Assembly (NCBI RefSeq): GCF_014049385.1
Contig: NZ_JACAOA010000004.1
Location: 1-64,000 of the forward strand
DNA from: Ruoffia halotolerans
GTDB lineage: Bacteria; Bacillota; Bacilli; Lactobacillales; Aerococcaceae
Direction of reading: 5' to 3'
DNA length: 64,000 nucleotides
In this document: positions 7,703-16,328 of the stretch, in pieces
How positions within the stretch are numbered: position 1 is the stretch's first letter
Layout: every line of letters begins with the position of its first letter
Program-made: the position numbers and the translations under genes
The notes under the pieces: generated by a model
Told to the model about the DNA's origin: nothing
Database searches by the model: none
Seen by the model: only the letters and a program-made list of their open reading frames with translations

Positions 7703-9526
7703 ATGAAAGAAAAAGTGAAGTATACAAAAATTCTATTGAAGGAATTATATGCATTCAAACCGACAGTATTTATAGCCATTCTATTAGCTACCCTTATTAG
7801 CGCGGCCTTACCCTTACTCCGATTGCTTTTATCTGCTTTTGTGATTCAGTGGTTAATGGAAGGGGTAGCGATTAGAGAATACCTACTAAGATTACTCGTA
7901 TTTATTGCTCTTATTGGCATCGCTCAAATGGGTAACTACTATTTTATGCTCTACCAAGAAGAGAATATGAACCATTTTAGAGATTTCATGAGAAATAAAA
8001 TTGAAACGAAGTATTTGAAGCTGGATTATCCGCTCATTATAGGAAAAGAAGCGCAGGAGAGATACAACAATGCCAGTGAATTGACCGATAACAACACGAC
8101 CCTTTTTGGCCGATTAGTAACAGAAATTATTGAATTATGCAGTTCATTTCTAGGGGTTGTTTTGTATATCAATATATTAAGTCAATTAGAATCTCTGTTT
8201 CTTGTTTTAGTGGGTGTGTTTCTGCTCATCGTTGTCATCTTTAACGTATGGCAAGTGAAGATGGACCGGAAATTATTTCAAGCGAAAGCAGCCAATTCTC
8301 AAAAATTACGTTACTTGAGAAAAGTGTATGGGGAATCCCGTATCACTAAAGATGTACGTATTTTCCAGATGAAAGACTGGTTCAAGCAGATTGAAGATAA
8401 AACAATTGCGGAATACCACCGGCTTATCAAACCGAAAGTAAAGTTGACATGGACAGAAAGTACTCTGGTAAATATAGGGATTATCGGTCTATCTGCCTTA
8501 TCTTATATTAGAAGTGTTCAATTGATTGCGGCAGGAGCGATTCCGGTTTCTAGCTTTGTCATCTTTGCCGGGTCTGTCACGATCTTAGCTCAAACCATCA
8601 TGACTTTAGTCAACGCTATAGGCAAAATGAATACGAGTTTAAACGAGACAAAAAAATATGATGACTTTATGTCTCAAGGTCAAATATTTAACCATGGAGA
8701 AGGCAGACCTTTGCCAAAAGAACCTCTGTCGATTGAATTAAAAAACGTGACCTATACTTATCCAAATAATGATACATCAACGATAAACAATGTATCTTTA
8801 ACCATTAAACCATACGAAAATTTAGCTATAGTAGGAGAAAACGGGGCTGGGAAATCGACACTGACTAATTTAATTGCCGGTTTACTTAAACCAGATACTG
8901 GAGAAATTTATATTAACGGAGTAGCTCAGAGTGAGTTTAACATTTCAGACTATTATGCTTTATTTGCGCCTGTATTTCAGGAGAAATTTTTATTGACCTA
9001 TTCCATTAAAGAGACGGTCATTCAAGGCTTGCCCTTTGATGAATTAAAGTATAATCGTGTCTTGAAACAAAGTGGCTTGACTGACATCATTTCAAAGTTC
9101 AAGTCAAGAGACGAGACAAAAATTGTGCGCGCTGTTTATCCAGATGGAGTGAATTTGTCGGGAGGGCAGTTACAAAAATTGAAACTAGCTCAAGCCTTAT
9201 ATAAAGACGCACCCGTTCTCTTACTGGATGAACCGACTGCGGCTTTGGATCCGATCGCCGAACATCAGATTTATCAGGATTACTTCCAGTTTTCTAAAGA
9301 TAAATTATCTATTTTTATATCTCACCGACTTTCGTCTACCCGTTTTTGTGATCGCATTATTTACATCAAAAATGGAGATATAACAGAAGTCGGAACGCAC
9401 GAAGAATTAATGGCTGAGCAAAAAGATTACTTTAAGCTTTACGAAGCACAAGCCTATTACTATAAACATGATAAGGAAGAAAAAGAGGAAGAAGACGAGC
9501 CAGTCGTAACAGGAGGGGTGATTTAA
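7703..9526 (+). CDS. ABC exporter subunit 1 (membrane domain fused to ATPase)
   Basis: Start set at the ATG at 7703 (607 aa), 5 bp after GAGGTGA; in-frame GTG and ATG codons at 7694-7699 overlap that site. The first 330 residues contain about six membrane helices. The ATPase domain has Walker A GENGAGKST (about 378-386), signature LSGGQLQKL, Walker B VLLLDEPTAALD and the switch His in ISHRLSS. This is the half-exporter layout of COG1132. It overlaps the next gene by one base, so the two very likely form a heterodimer. The cargo is unknown. The C-terminus is Glu/Asp-rich. Confidence 0.88.
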   Translation: MKEKVKYTKILLKELYAFKPTVFIAILLATLISAALPLLRLLLSAFVIQWLMEGVAIREYLLRLLVFIALIGIAQMGNYYFMLYQEENMNHFRDFMRNKIETKYLKLDYPLIIGKEAQERYNNASELTDNNTTLFGRLVTEIIELCSSFLGVVLYINILSQLESLFLVLVGVFLLIVVIFNVWQVKMDRKLFQAKAANSQKLRYLRKVYGESRITKDVRIFQMKDWFKQIEDKTIAEYHRLIKPKVKLTWTESTLVNIGIIGLSALSYIRSVQLIAAGAIPVSSFVIFAGSVTILAQTIMTLVNAIGKMNTSLNETKKYDDFMSQGQIFNHGEGRPLPKEPLSIELKNVTYTYPNNDTSTINNVSLTIKPYENLAIVGENGAGKSTLTNLIAGLLKPDTGEIYINGVAQSEFNISDYYALFAPVFQEKFLLTYSIKETVIQGLPFDELKYNRVLKQSGLTDIISKFKSRDETKIVRAVYPDGVNLSGGQLQKLKLAQALYKDAPVLLLDEPTAALDPIAEHQIYQDYFQFSKDKLSIFISHRLSSTRFCDRIIYIKNGDITEVGTHEELMAEQKDYFKLYEAQAYYYKHDKEEKEEEDEPVVTGGVI

Positions 9527-11352
9527 TGGAAAAGCTGACCGTGTATAAACGTGCCTTTAAAGATTTGTTTAGAGTTGGCAAAACTTACTATGTTCTGTTC
9601 TTTGTCCAATCATTGGCGAGATACAGTTTGCCTTTTATCGGCTACATCTATATGACCCAAATTGTGGATGCCTTAACAAGAGATGACATGACACGCATCC
9701 CTTCTTTAATCATGCAGTATTTGGTCATCTTGTTGGTGTTGCAACTGATTTCTGGATGGATAGACCCGCTAATCACTCATGAGGATTCTCTGTTTTTAAG
9801 AAAACTCTTTGCTGAACCAAATAAAAAGATGTTAACTATGCATTACCATTATGCGGAAAGTTCAGAAGTAAGAGAAGAATTAGAAATCATCAACCGAAAT
9901 ATGATGAGCAGCCAATCTTCTCTTCCGATGATCAATGTCCGTATAAAAGAAATGATGCCTGGATTGGTCAGTATTATATGGGGGGTTATTTTACTCACTC
10001 CGTTATTTAGAGTAGACACCGGCTTACTACCAGACGACTTTTGGTGGATGCACCCAAGTCTTGTTATCAGTGTCTTTCTTCTACTAATTGGAATCAGTGT
10101 ATGGATTCAAATCGCGTCATCCAAAAAATCAGGTGAACGGCTAAAAGCGCTTCTTGCGGAATTGAAAGAATCTAATGCCCGATTTTTCTATGAAGATGGG
10201 ATTCTTCAGGACTTTAAGTCCGGAAAAGAAATGCGCCTCTACAATTTAACTGAAAAAATGATCGAAAATAAAAGAGCTGAGTCTGAACAGACAGGGAGAT
10301 TACTGTCTGAAAACTATAAACGCTTTCGATCCATGATGATCCCTACTACCGGCTTATTTCAGGTGATGACCTATTTGACCTATGCCTATGTCGGCTTGCT
10401 TGTTTTAATCGGAGCTTTACCTGTTGCTTTGATTATTCAACTTTCCAGCGCACTCAGTCAAATGGTCTCTGCTTTACCAGATGTTATCCAGCACGGCATG
10501 ATGATGATTTCTTCACCAGGTGAATTAGAGCAGTATTATGCATTCATGGACTTGCCTGATGAAGAGGTCGTCGGCAGTTTACCTGTAGAAAAAAGGTTAG
10601 ATAATGACTATCATTTCGCAATAGAGAATATGAGTTTTTCTTATCCCGGCTCAGATGAAACAGTCCTAAAGAACATCACTGAAAAGTTTGAAGTCGGTAA
10701 AAAGTATGCCATAGTTGGAGAAAATGGCTCAGGTAAAACAACGTTTATTAAGCTACTGACTCGTTTATATGAACCGAGTGAAGGGACAATAAAAATGAAT
10801 AAAATCGATGCCCATAAGTATGATTTAAGAGAATACTTCAATCTGTTTGGCGTTGTCTTCCAGGACTACCATCTAGTCGGATTTTCATTGGGACAAAACG
10901 TTTCTGTAAAACCCTCTTTTGATAGAAAGAGAGTGTTGTCTACCTTAGATAAAGTCGAGTTAGGCGACTTCGTTAGAAATCTACCCAATCAGGAAGAAAC
11001 CTACCTGGGAACAGAATTTGAAGAATCAGGCGTCAGTGTCTCTGGGGGCCAAGAACAGAAAATAGCCATCGCTCGGTCTTTATATAAGGATGCGCCAGTT
11101 ATGATTTTAGATGAGCCGACCGCTGCACTGGACCCAATGACTGAATTTGAAATATATCAAAACTTTGATAACTTAGTAAAAGATAAAACAGTTTTTTATA
11201 TTTCCCATAGACTCTCAAGCTCCAAATTCTGCGATGAAATACTCGTCTTTGATCAAGGGGAGATCGTACAAAGAGGCACACACAAAGAACTGGTGAATGA
11301 AAAAGGAAAGTACCAGGAGTTATGGAGTGCACAGGCACAGTATTATCAGTAA
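9526..11352 (+). CDS. ABC exporter subunit 2 (membrane domain fused to ATPase)
   Basis: 608 aa, starting within the stop codon of subunit 1 (TAATG). An N-terminal membrane domain is followed by an ATPase domain with Walker A GENGSGKTT (about 398-406), signature VSGGQEQKI, Walker B VMILDEPTAALD and switch His in ISHRLSS. Both subunits keep the catalytic Glu after Walker B, so both sites could be active. Paired half-transporters beside an AgrC/LytTR-type system often export a peptide or remove an antimicrobial. No peptide precursor gene was found in the flanking gaps. Confidence 0.88.
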   Translation: MEKLTVYKRAFKDLFRVGKTYYVLFFVQSLARYSLPFIGYIYMTQIVDALTRDDMTRIPSLIMQYLVILLVLQLISGWIDPLITHEDSLFLRKLFAEPNKKMLTMHYHYAESSEVREELEIINRNMMSSQSSLPMINVRIKEMMPGLVSIIWGVILLTPLFRVDTGLLPDDFWWMHPSLVISVFLLLIGISVWIQIASSKKSGERLKALLAELKESNARFFYEDGILQDFKSGKEMRLYNLTEKMIENKRAESEQTGRLLSENYKRFRSMMIPTTGLFQVMTYLTYAYVGLLVLIGALPVALIIQLSSALSQMVSALPDVIQHGMMMISSPGELEQYYAFMDLPDEEVVGSLPVEKRLDNDYHFAIENMSFSYPGSDETVLKNITEKFEVGKKYAIVGENGSGKTTFIKLLTRLYEPSEGTIKMNKIDAHKYDLREYFNLFGVVFQDYHLVGFSLGQNVSVKPSFDRKRVLSTLDKVELGDFVRNLPNQEETYLGTEFEESGVSVSGGQEQKIAIARSLYKDAPVMILDEPTAALDPMTEFEIYQNFDNLVKDKTVFYISHRLSSSKFCDEILVFDQGEIVQRGTHKELVNEKGKYQELWSAQAQYYQ

Positions 11353-11586
11353 GTAAGAGTGAAAGTGAGAGAATTGAAGTTTAGCGTTTTTTGTTGACAT
11401 GAACTCCATTTTTTTCGTTAAAAATGCAGTTCATTGGTAAATGTCAAAGCTGAACTCAACATTTCTGTTTGAAAGTGAAGTTCAGCAAATAATAATCTAC
11501 TAAACTCAACTTAAAGCAGAAATATTTAATAAGAATTTGGTGTGTTGCATTTCATCTTACAACACACCAATTTATAATTTCAAAAG
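11353..11586. other. Intergenic region with diverged short repeats and an IS30-type end
   Basis: No credible gene. Variants of GAACTCAAC/GTTCAG occur in both orientations at 11380-11515; the clearest is a hairpin with arms GCTGAACT (11450-11457) and AGTTCAGC (11481-11488). At 11535-11569 TTGGTGTGTTG pairs with CAACACACCAA, enclosing the same core as the IS30 terminus at 6001-6028, in the same orientation. The LytTR/ABC block is thus bracketed by two near-identical IS30-type ends. This hairpin may also serve as a bidirectional terminator between the convergent ABC and sigH genes. Confidence 0.6.
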
Positions 11587-12180
11587 TTATTCAAGAGAGA
11601 ATGAGTCCTTTAACTTCTTCCTACATCGATCATAGGCACTTTGCACTTGGGTTTCGCTAATGACCAATTGTTTCGCTATTTCTCTAACGCTGTCACCTTT
11701 TTGATAATTGAAGAACACTTTACGTTCTAGAGATGACAATGAATCAATAAATAAGTTATGGACTTCTTTCAATTCAATCATATCTTGAGCTGACATATGA
11801 TAATGATTTTCAATCTGATCTAACAGATTGATTTCACTTTGATTTTTATTACTATGATATTCAAGTGGCAACTCTTTAATACCTCCACCACGCTTATAAG
11901 CCTGGTCAGCACGACAAAGATTAATGATTCGGTTCTTATATAATAATTTAAAGAAGCCTGAAAATCGGTGTTGTTTTTCTGGATCATACATATCGATGGC
12001 TTCTAACATAATAATTTGCGCTTCTTGGTAATAATCTTCTAAATCATAATTAGGAACTTTGATCTGATTAAAACATTTTTTATATAAAGGTACATATCTA
12101 TTCACTATATGTTCAAAAACATCTGTATTAAATTCTTTCTTTAATCCTACAACCAACGCTTCAATGGTCATTGTCTTCAT
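11587..12180 (-). CDS. sigH: SigH/ComX-like RNA polymerase sigma factor
   Basis: 197 aa, sigma-70 family. The region 2 stretch YDLEDYYQEAQIIMLEAID, later FKLLYKNRIIN, contacts the -10 element; the C-terminal region 4 helix-turn-helix includes SVREIAKQLVISETQVQSAY. Position identifies it: sigH follows yacP and precedes rpmG in Bacillus and relatives. In Lactobacillales this orthologue is the competence-type factor (ComX/SigH). Here rpmG is 7 kb away because of inserted DNA. AGGAAGG lies 10 bp before the ATG. Confidence 0.85.
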   Translation of the reverse strand: MKTMTIEALVVGLKKEFNTDVFEHIVNRYVPLYKKCFNQIKVPNYDLEDYYQEAQIIMLEAIDMYDPEKQHRFSGFFKLLYKNRIINLCRADQAYKRGGGIKELPLEYHSNKNQSEINLLDQIENHYHMSAQDMIELKEVHNLFIDSLSSLERKVFFNYQKGDSVREIAKQLVISETQVQSAYDRCRKKLKDSFSLE

Positions 12181-12241
12181 CGCTCTGTATCCTTCCTGTT
12201 TTAAAATAGGATGAAACAGTTTAAGTTATGTCTTAGGGGTA

Positions 12242-12775
12242 TTAGTCGTTTTGCCTTTCAATCTCTTCTCGTAAGCGGTCCAATTTCTCTAAATGAGTGA
12301 CGTCCCAAGGACTTCGCCTTCGAATGCGAGAGTCATAAAAAGTACTTACATCGCTTCTAATTTGTGACTTGGCGTAATTTACTTCCATTAGTAACTCATT
12401 AGCTGATTGTCTTAGAGCACCTTGTTGAAAGACCATCCACTGCTCGGCTGCATCGCTCGTTGCGACCACGACTCGAGTCAGGGCATTTATATGCTGTTTG
12501 ACTGTCCGTTCAATATAACTATCTGCTGTTTCCCCTTCTTGTGTGAAGACAACAGTGACATTAAACTCCTCAAAAGTTGAGGTAATTCCTGGGACAAATT
12601 GTGCATCAAACACCACAATGACCTCAATATCTCGATACTTTCGATAGTTTGAAAGTTCAAATAATAGCAAATCTCTGGCTCCTTGAATTTCGTCACGTTT
12701 CTTTAACTGCTCTAATTCAGGCCAAGCACCAATCATGTTATATCCATCCACGAAGAGAACTTCTTTTCTGCGCAT
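12242..12775 (-). CDS. yacP: YacP/Rae1-like NYN-domain endoribonuclease
   Basis: 177 aa with a PIN-like NYN fold. Acidic residues are seen in VLFVDGYNMIGAWPEL, IEVIVVFDAQFV and EGETADSYIERTV. The Bacillus homologue Rae1 cleaves mRNA in the ribosomal A site. It lies 11 bp after rlmB and upstream of sigH, the standard order. An AAGGAGCG ribosome site is present. Confidence 0.9.
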   Translation of the reverse strand: MRRKEVLFVDGYNMIGAWPELEQLKKRDEIQGARDLLLFELSNYRKYRDIEVIVVFDAQFVPGITSTFEEFNVTVVFTQEGETADSYIERTVKQHINALTRVVVATSDAAEQWMVFQQGALRQSANELLMEVNYAKSQIRSDVSTFYDSRIRRRSPWDVTHLEKLDRLREEIERQND

Positions 12776-12786
12776 TTTATCGCTCC

Positions 12787-13593
12787 TTACATCTTTGGAA
12801 TACGATGTCTGGCAACTTCATAAGCAAGGATTGCAGTAGCTACACTTGCATTTAAACTTTGCACATGTCCAATCATCGGGATAGTTACTGTACCATCGGC
12901 ATTTTTTAGAATATTTTGTGATACGCCTTGCCCTTCATTACCAATAACAAGTGCAATCGCGCCTTCACTGTTCCAAGTTCGCATATCTTCGCCTTCCATA
13001 GCTGTCGCAAAGATCCAAATACCGCGTTCTTTTAACTCAGTGATTGTTTGAGAAAGGTTCGTTACGCGAATCACCGGCACATGTTCAATCGCTCCGGTTG
13101 ATGTTTTTGCAACGACCCCAGTTAGTCCTACGGCGCGGCGTTTTGGAATAATAATTCCATGAACACCAACGGCATCAGCCGTTCTAATAATTGACCCTAA
13201 GTTATGCGGGTCTTCTATCCCATCTAAAATGAGAAAGAAAGGCGGGACTCCTTGGGAATCAGCTAAGTCAAACGCATCATTCAATGTAGAATATTCAAAT
13301 GGTGGCACAGTAGCAACAACACCTTGGTGATTTGCATTATCTGTCATATCATCGAGTTTCGATTTTGGAACCTCTTGGAATACAATGCCTTGTTGCTTCA
13401 CTAGATTCAATATATCAGTAATTGATGGACCTGAAATTCCCTTTTGTAGAAATAGTTTATTTATTTGTGATTTTGACTCCAATAAATTGATTATAACGTG
13501 TTTTCCGTACTGAAATTCGGAATCCTGCGATATTTCTTCGTTATTCTTTGATTTTTTGGGGTCGTTATTTTTTCTATTTGGCTTCGCAGACAT
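12787..13593 (-). CDS. rlmB: 23S rRNA (guanosine-2'-O-)-methyltransferase RlmB (TrmH/SpoU family)
   Basis: Start placed at the ATG at 13593 (268 aa) because AGGAGGG sits 7 bp upstream; a longer frame would overlap mrnC. An N-terminal substrate-binding domain (GKHVIINLLESKSQINKLF) is followed by the SPOUT catalytic domain with DGIEDPHNLGSIIRTADAVG, ALVIGNEGQGVS and IPMIGHVQSLNASVATAIL, the three classical SpoU motifs. It methylates G2251 (E. coli numbering) of 23S rRNA. One base separates it from mrnC. Confidence 0.95.
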   Translation of the reverse strand: MSAKPNRKNNDPKKSKNNEEISQDSEFQYGKHVIINLLESKSQINKLFLQKGISGPSITDILNLVKQQGIVFQEVPKSKLDDMTDNANHQGVVATVPPFEYSTLNDAFDLADSQGVPPFFLILDGIEDPHNLGSIIRTADAVGVHGIIIPKRRAVGLTGVVAKTSTGAIEHVPVIRVTNLSQTITELKERGIWIFATAMEGEDMRTWNSEGAIALVIGNEGQGVSQNILKNADGTVTIPMIGHVQSLNASVATAILAYEVARHRIPKM

Positions 13594-13594
13594 A

Positions 13595-13999
13595 TTATCC
13601 CTCCTGATTCTCATCGATATAATCAACGGCTGCCTGTAGAAGTTCTTGTAGGCGCTCAAATTTGCGGCTCATATGTAACCAACCAACGAGTGACTCAAAG
13701 CCAGTCGCTTGGCGGTAATCTCCGATCGATGCATTTTTAGCTTTTGTATTGGCTTTATTATTTCGACCGCGTTTGTACATTGTAATCTCTTCTTGAGTTA
13801 AGTAGTCATCAAAAGATAGCCAATGTTGCATCACTCTTGCTTGTCCGCGTGCTTCAACGTATTTTACCGCTGCTTTATGTAATTTATTGGGGCTTGTTTC
13901 GCCTTTACTTAAGACATAATCACGGACAAAGACTTCATAAACAGCGTCTCCAATATAGGCTAAGGCTGCGCCGTTGAGTAAGTTTGCTTTTTCATTCAT
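13595..13999 (-). CDS. mrnC: Mini-ribonuclease III
   Basis: 134 aa, with only the RNase III catalytic domain and no dsRNA-binding domain. The motif LAYIGDAVYEVFVRDY has the acidic active-site residues. In Bacillus Mini-III matures the ends of 23S rRNA. It starts 2 bp after cysS and ends 1 bp before rlmB, so cysS-mrnC-rlmB-yacP is a tight operon. Confidence 0.95.
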   Translation of the reverse strand: MNEKANLLNGAALAYIGDAVYEVFVRDYVLSKGETSPNKLHKAAVKYVEARGQARVMQHWLSFDDYLTQEEITMYKRGRNNKANTKAKNASIGDYRQATGFESLVGWLHMSRKFERLQELLQAAVDYIDENQEG

Positions 14000-14000
14000 A

Positions 14001-15422
14001 TTAATTCTCTCGTTTCCATTGTGTTCCGTGTGGCGTATCGTCTAGTAGTATTCCTTGGGCTTTTAACTCATCGCGAATTTCATCGGCACGTTGGAAATTA
14101 CGATCAGCGCGTGCTTGGTTACGTTCATCGATTAAAGCCTGGATTGTCTCGTCAACTAAGTCTTCTTTCTCAAGGACTAAGCCGAAAATACTTAATAATT
14201 CATTTAATTTTTGTTTCATTTCAATTAAAACAGCTTTTTCAACTGTTTCTTCTTCAAGATAGTGATTCATCACTTTAACCAGTTCAAACACTGCTGTCAT
14301 ACCGTTTGCTGCATTGAAATCGTCATCCATGGCGACTTTAAACGATGTTTCGATCTCATTTATTCGGTCTAACCAGTCAGAATCTTGCACTTCGGTTGTC
14401 TCTTCCGTTTGGTCAATACGGTAATTTGTACGGCGTAATACTTCCCTTAAACGAGCAATATTATTTCGCGCATCCTCTAAAGCCGCATCATCATATTTCA
14501 ACGGACGACGGTAGTGAACTGTTCCTAGAAGATAGCGGACAACCATTGGATCTACCGCCTCAATTAAATCTCTCAATAGAACAAAATTCCCTAAAGATTT
14601 ACTCATCTTCTCTTCATCTTGTCCAAATGTCACAAACCCATTATGTAGCCAGTAATTTGCAAAAGTCTGGTCATAATGACTTTCTGATTGCGCAATTTCA
14701 TTCTCATGATGAGGGAACTCTAAGTCTTGCCCACCTGCATGAATGTCTAATGTATGACCTAAATGTTTCGTTGCCATCACTGAACATTCAATATGCCAAC
14801 CCGGACGTCCTTCTCCCCATGGAGATGGCCAACTAATCTCACCGTCTTTAGCCTTTTTCCATAAAGCAAAATCAATTGGATTCTCTTTACGTGCAAGTTC
14901 TTCATCATTTGTACGCTCACTTGCCCCAACACGCAATTCATCTAAAGACATATGAGACAGTTCACCGTATTTTTCAAAGGAGTCTGTTCTAAAATACACA
15001 TCCCCATCTGCTTCATACGCGTGACCTTTTTCAATTAAACGCTCATTAAATGCCACAATATCTTCAATATGATCCATGACGCGTGGATATTTATTCGCAG
15101 GTTTAATATTCAAAGCACCTGTATCTTCCATAAATGCTTCAATATATTTATCTGCCACCTCTTTAGGCGTTAATCCTTCTTCTTTAGCTGCTTTAATAAT
15201 CTTATCATCAACGTCGGTAAAATTTGATACATAGTTAACAGTAAAGCCACGGTACTCTAAATAGCGACGAATTGTATCGAATGCCACACTACTTCTAGCA
15301 TTCCCAATATGAATATAATTATATACAGTGGGTCCACAAACATAAAAAGTCACTTCATTCTCTTTTTGTGGTGTAAAAAATTCTTTTTGTCTAGTTAATG
15401 TATTATATAATTGGATACTCAT
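14001..15422 (-). CDS. cysS: Cysteinyl-tRNA synthetase
   Basis: 473 aa, a normal length. The class I HIGH-like motif is in YNYIHIGNARSSV (near residue 36), the KMSKS loop in EKMSKSLGNF, and the zinc ligands in FYVCGPTVY, HIECSVMATKHLG and FPHHENEIAQSE. It charges tRNA-Cys. It heads the minus-strand operon cysS-mrnC-rlmB-yacP. In related genomes gltX, or gltX-cysE, lies immediately upstream; here about 20 kb of other DNA separates them. Confidence 0.97.
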   Translation of the reverse strand: MSIQLYNTLTRQKEFFTPQKENEVTFYVCGPTVYNYIHIGNARSSVAFDTIRRYLEYRGFTVNYVSNFTDVDDKIIKAAKEEGLTPKEVADKYIEAFMEDTGALNIKPANKYPRVMDHIEDIVAFNERLIEKGHAYEADGDVYFRTDSFEKYGELSHMSLDELRVGASERTNDEELARKENPIDFALWKKAKDGEISWPSPWGEGRPGWHIECSVMATKHLGHTLDIHAGGQDLEFPHHENEIAQSESHYDQTFANYWLHNGFVTFGQDEEKMSKSLGNFVLLRDLIEAVDPMVVRYLLGTVHYRRPLKYDDAALEDARNNIARLREVLRRTNYRIDQTEETTEVQDSDWLDRINEIETSFKVAMDDDFNAANGMTAVFELVKVMNHYLEEETVEKAVLIEMKQKLNELLSIFGLVLEKEDLVDETIQALIDERNQARADRNFQRADEIRDELKAQGILLDDTPHGTQWKREN

Positions 15423-15527
15423 TGTTATTGACTCCTTTATTTAATGTATTCATATCTTATCATAATTACCGCCGTTTACCTATGGAGAGAATGGGTAAGA
15501 TTCTTCTATTCATTATTCCAATATAAA

Positions 15528-15566
15528 GAAAAACCACCACCTAAACGCCTGCGCTAAGTGATGGTT
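15528..15566 (-). terminator. Intrinsic terminator after the cyclase gene
   Basis: AAACCACCAC pairs with GTGATGGTTT across a GC-rich middle, with T residues following on the minus strand. It ends the methionine synthase-like/cyclase transcript before cysS. Confidence 0.65.
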
Positions 15567-15585
15567 TAATGATTATTAGTTATAC

Positions 15586-16326
15586 CTATTCATTTGGGAC
15601 TAAAGCAAAAGCACGAACACTAAACCCTGGTGACCCAACAATATTCACTGGTGCGACAATAATTACAGCTCCTTGAGTGGGTAATTGCTCTAGATTCTTC
15701 ATCACTTCGACTTGATATTTATCTAAAGCTAACCAGTAATACTCAGCAGCAAGGGACCCTGTGCGAGTGTAATCGACACCACTATCCGTATCTAAAGTCT
15801 CATGTCCAATGGCAGTCACTTGACGCTCCTTATGTAAATATTCTAATGCCTCGACTGACCAACCTGGCGTGTGACTCACACCTGACTCATCTTTATTATA
15901 AAAGGCATCGTGATCTTCCCAACGTCTAGACCATCCGCTTGAAAAAGCAACGAAACTTCCAGCTGGAATCTTTCCATTCTCTTCTTCATACGCTTGAATA
16001 TCTGACACACTGACTGTGAAATCAGAATTTAATTCCACTTTCTCTTCAAAATGCAGTACATACAACGGAAGAATTAACTCATCTAAAGTTAACTCGTCTA
16101 AAGTACGTTTACCCGTTGCGAAATGAATCGGTGCATCAATATGGGTACCGTATTGGCTCGGCAGTGTAAATTCTTTAGCATAAAATCCATCTAAATCAAT
16201 GTTAAAGATCACTTTCTCTGTTAAAATTTCTAAAGCTGAAAACTTTGGAATCTCATCAGAAACTGGATGACTTAAATCAACTCGCTTAGCACTTAATAAT
16301 AGTTGAGCGAAATCAGTTTGAGTCAT
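15586..16326 (-). CDS. Cyclase-family (kynurenine formamidase-like) metal hydrolase
   Basis: Start chosen at the ATG at 16326 (246 aa), with GGGGA upstream; it begins 2 bp after the previous stop. The motif SQYGTHIDAPIHF matches the cyclase/formamidase metal site HxGTHxDxPxH except that the first His is Gln, as in several cyclase-branch proteins. A later GHETLDTDSG segment resembles the second conserved block. The substrate is unknown. Sharing a T-box transcript with a methionine synthase-like gene suggests a link to sulfur amino acid metabolism, but that is inference. Confidence 0.8.
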   Translation of the reverse strand: MTQTDFAQLLLSAKRVDLSHPVSDEIPKFSALEILTEKVIFNIDLDGFYAKEFTLPSQYGTHIDAPIHFATGKRTLDELTLDELILPLYVLHFEEKVELNSDFTVSVSDIQAYEEENGKIPAGSFVAFSSGWSRRWEDHDAFYNKDESGVSHTPGWSVEALEYLHKERQVTAIGHETLDTDSGVDYTRTGSLAAEYYWLALDKYQVEVMKNLEQLPTQGAVIIVAPVNIVGSPGFSVRAFALVPNE

Positions 16327-16328
16327 AT

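Noticed and set aside
11353-11586. A signal or bacteriocin peptide gene for the LytTR/ABC system
   Set aside because: Short frames exist (for example 20 codons from about 11443) but have no ribosome site, no double-glycine leader and overlap hairpin repeats. The gap before the regulator (6029-6181) also holds none.
14345-14836. A 163-codon open frame on the plus strand
   Set aside because: It lies wholly antisense inside cysS, has no ribosome site, and its product resembles nothing; a shadow of the real gene. The same applies to other antisense frames inside copA, copB, rplA, radA and glnA.
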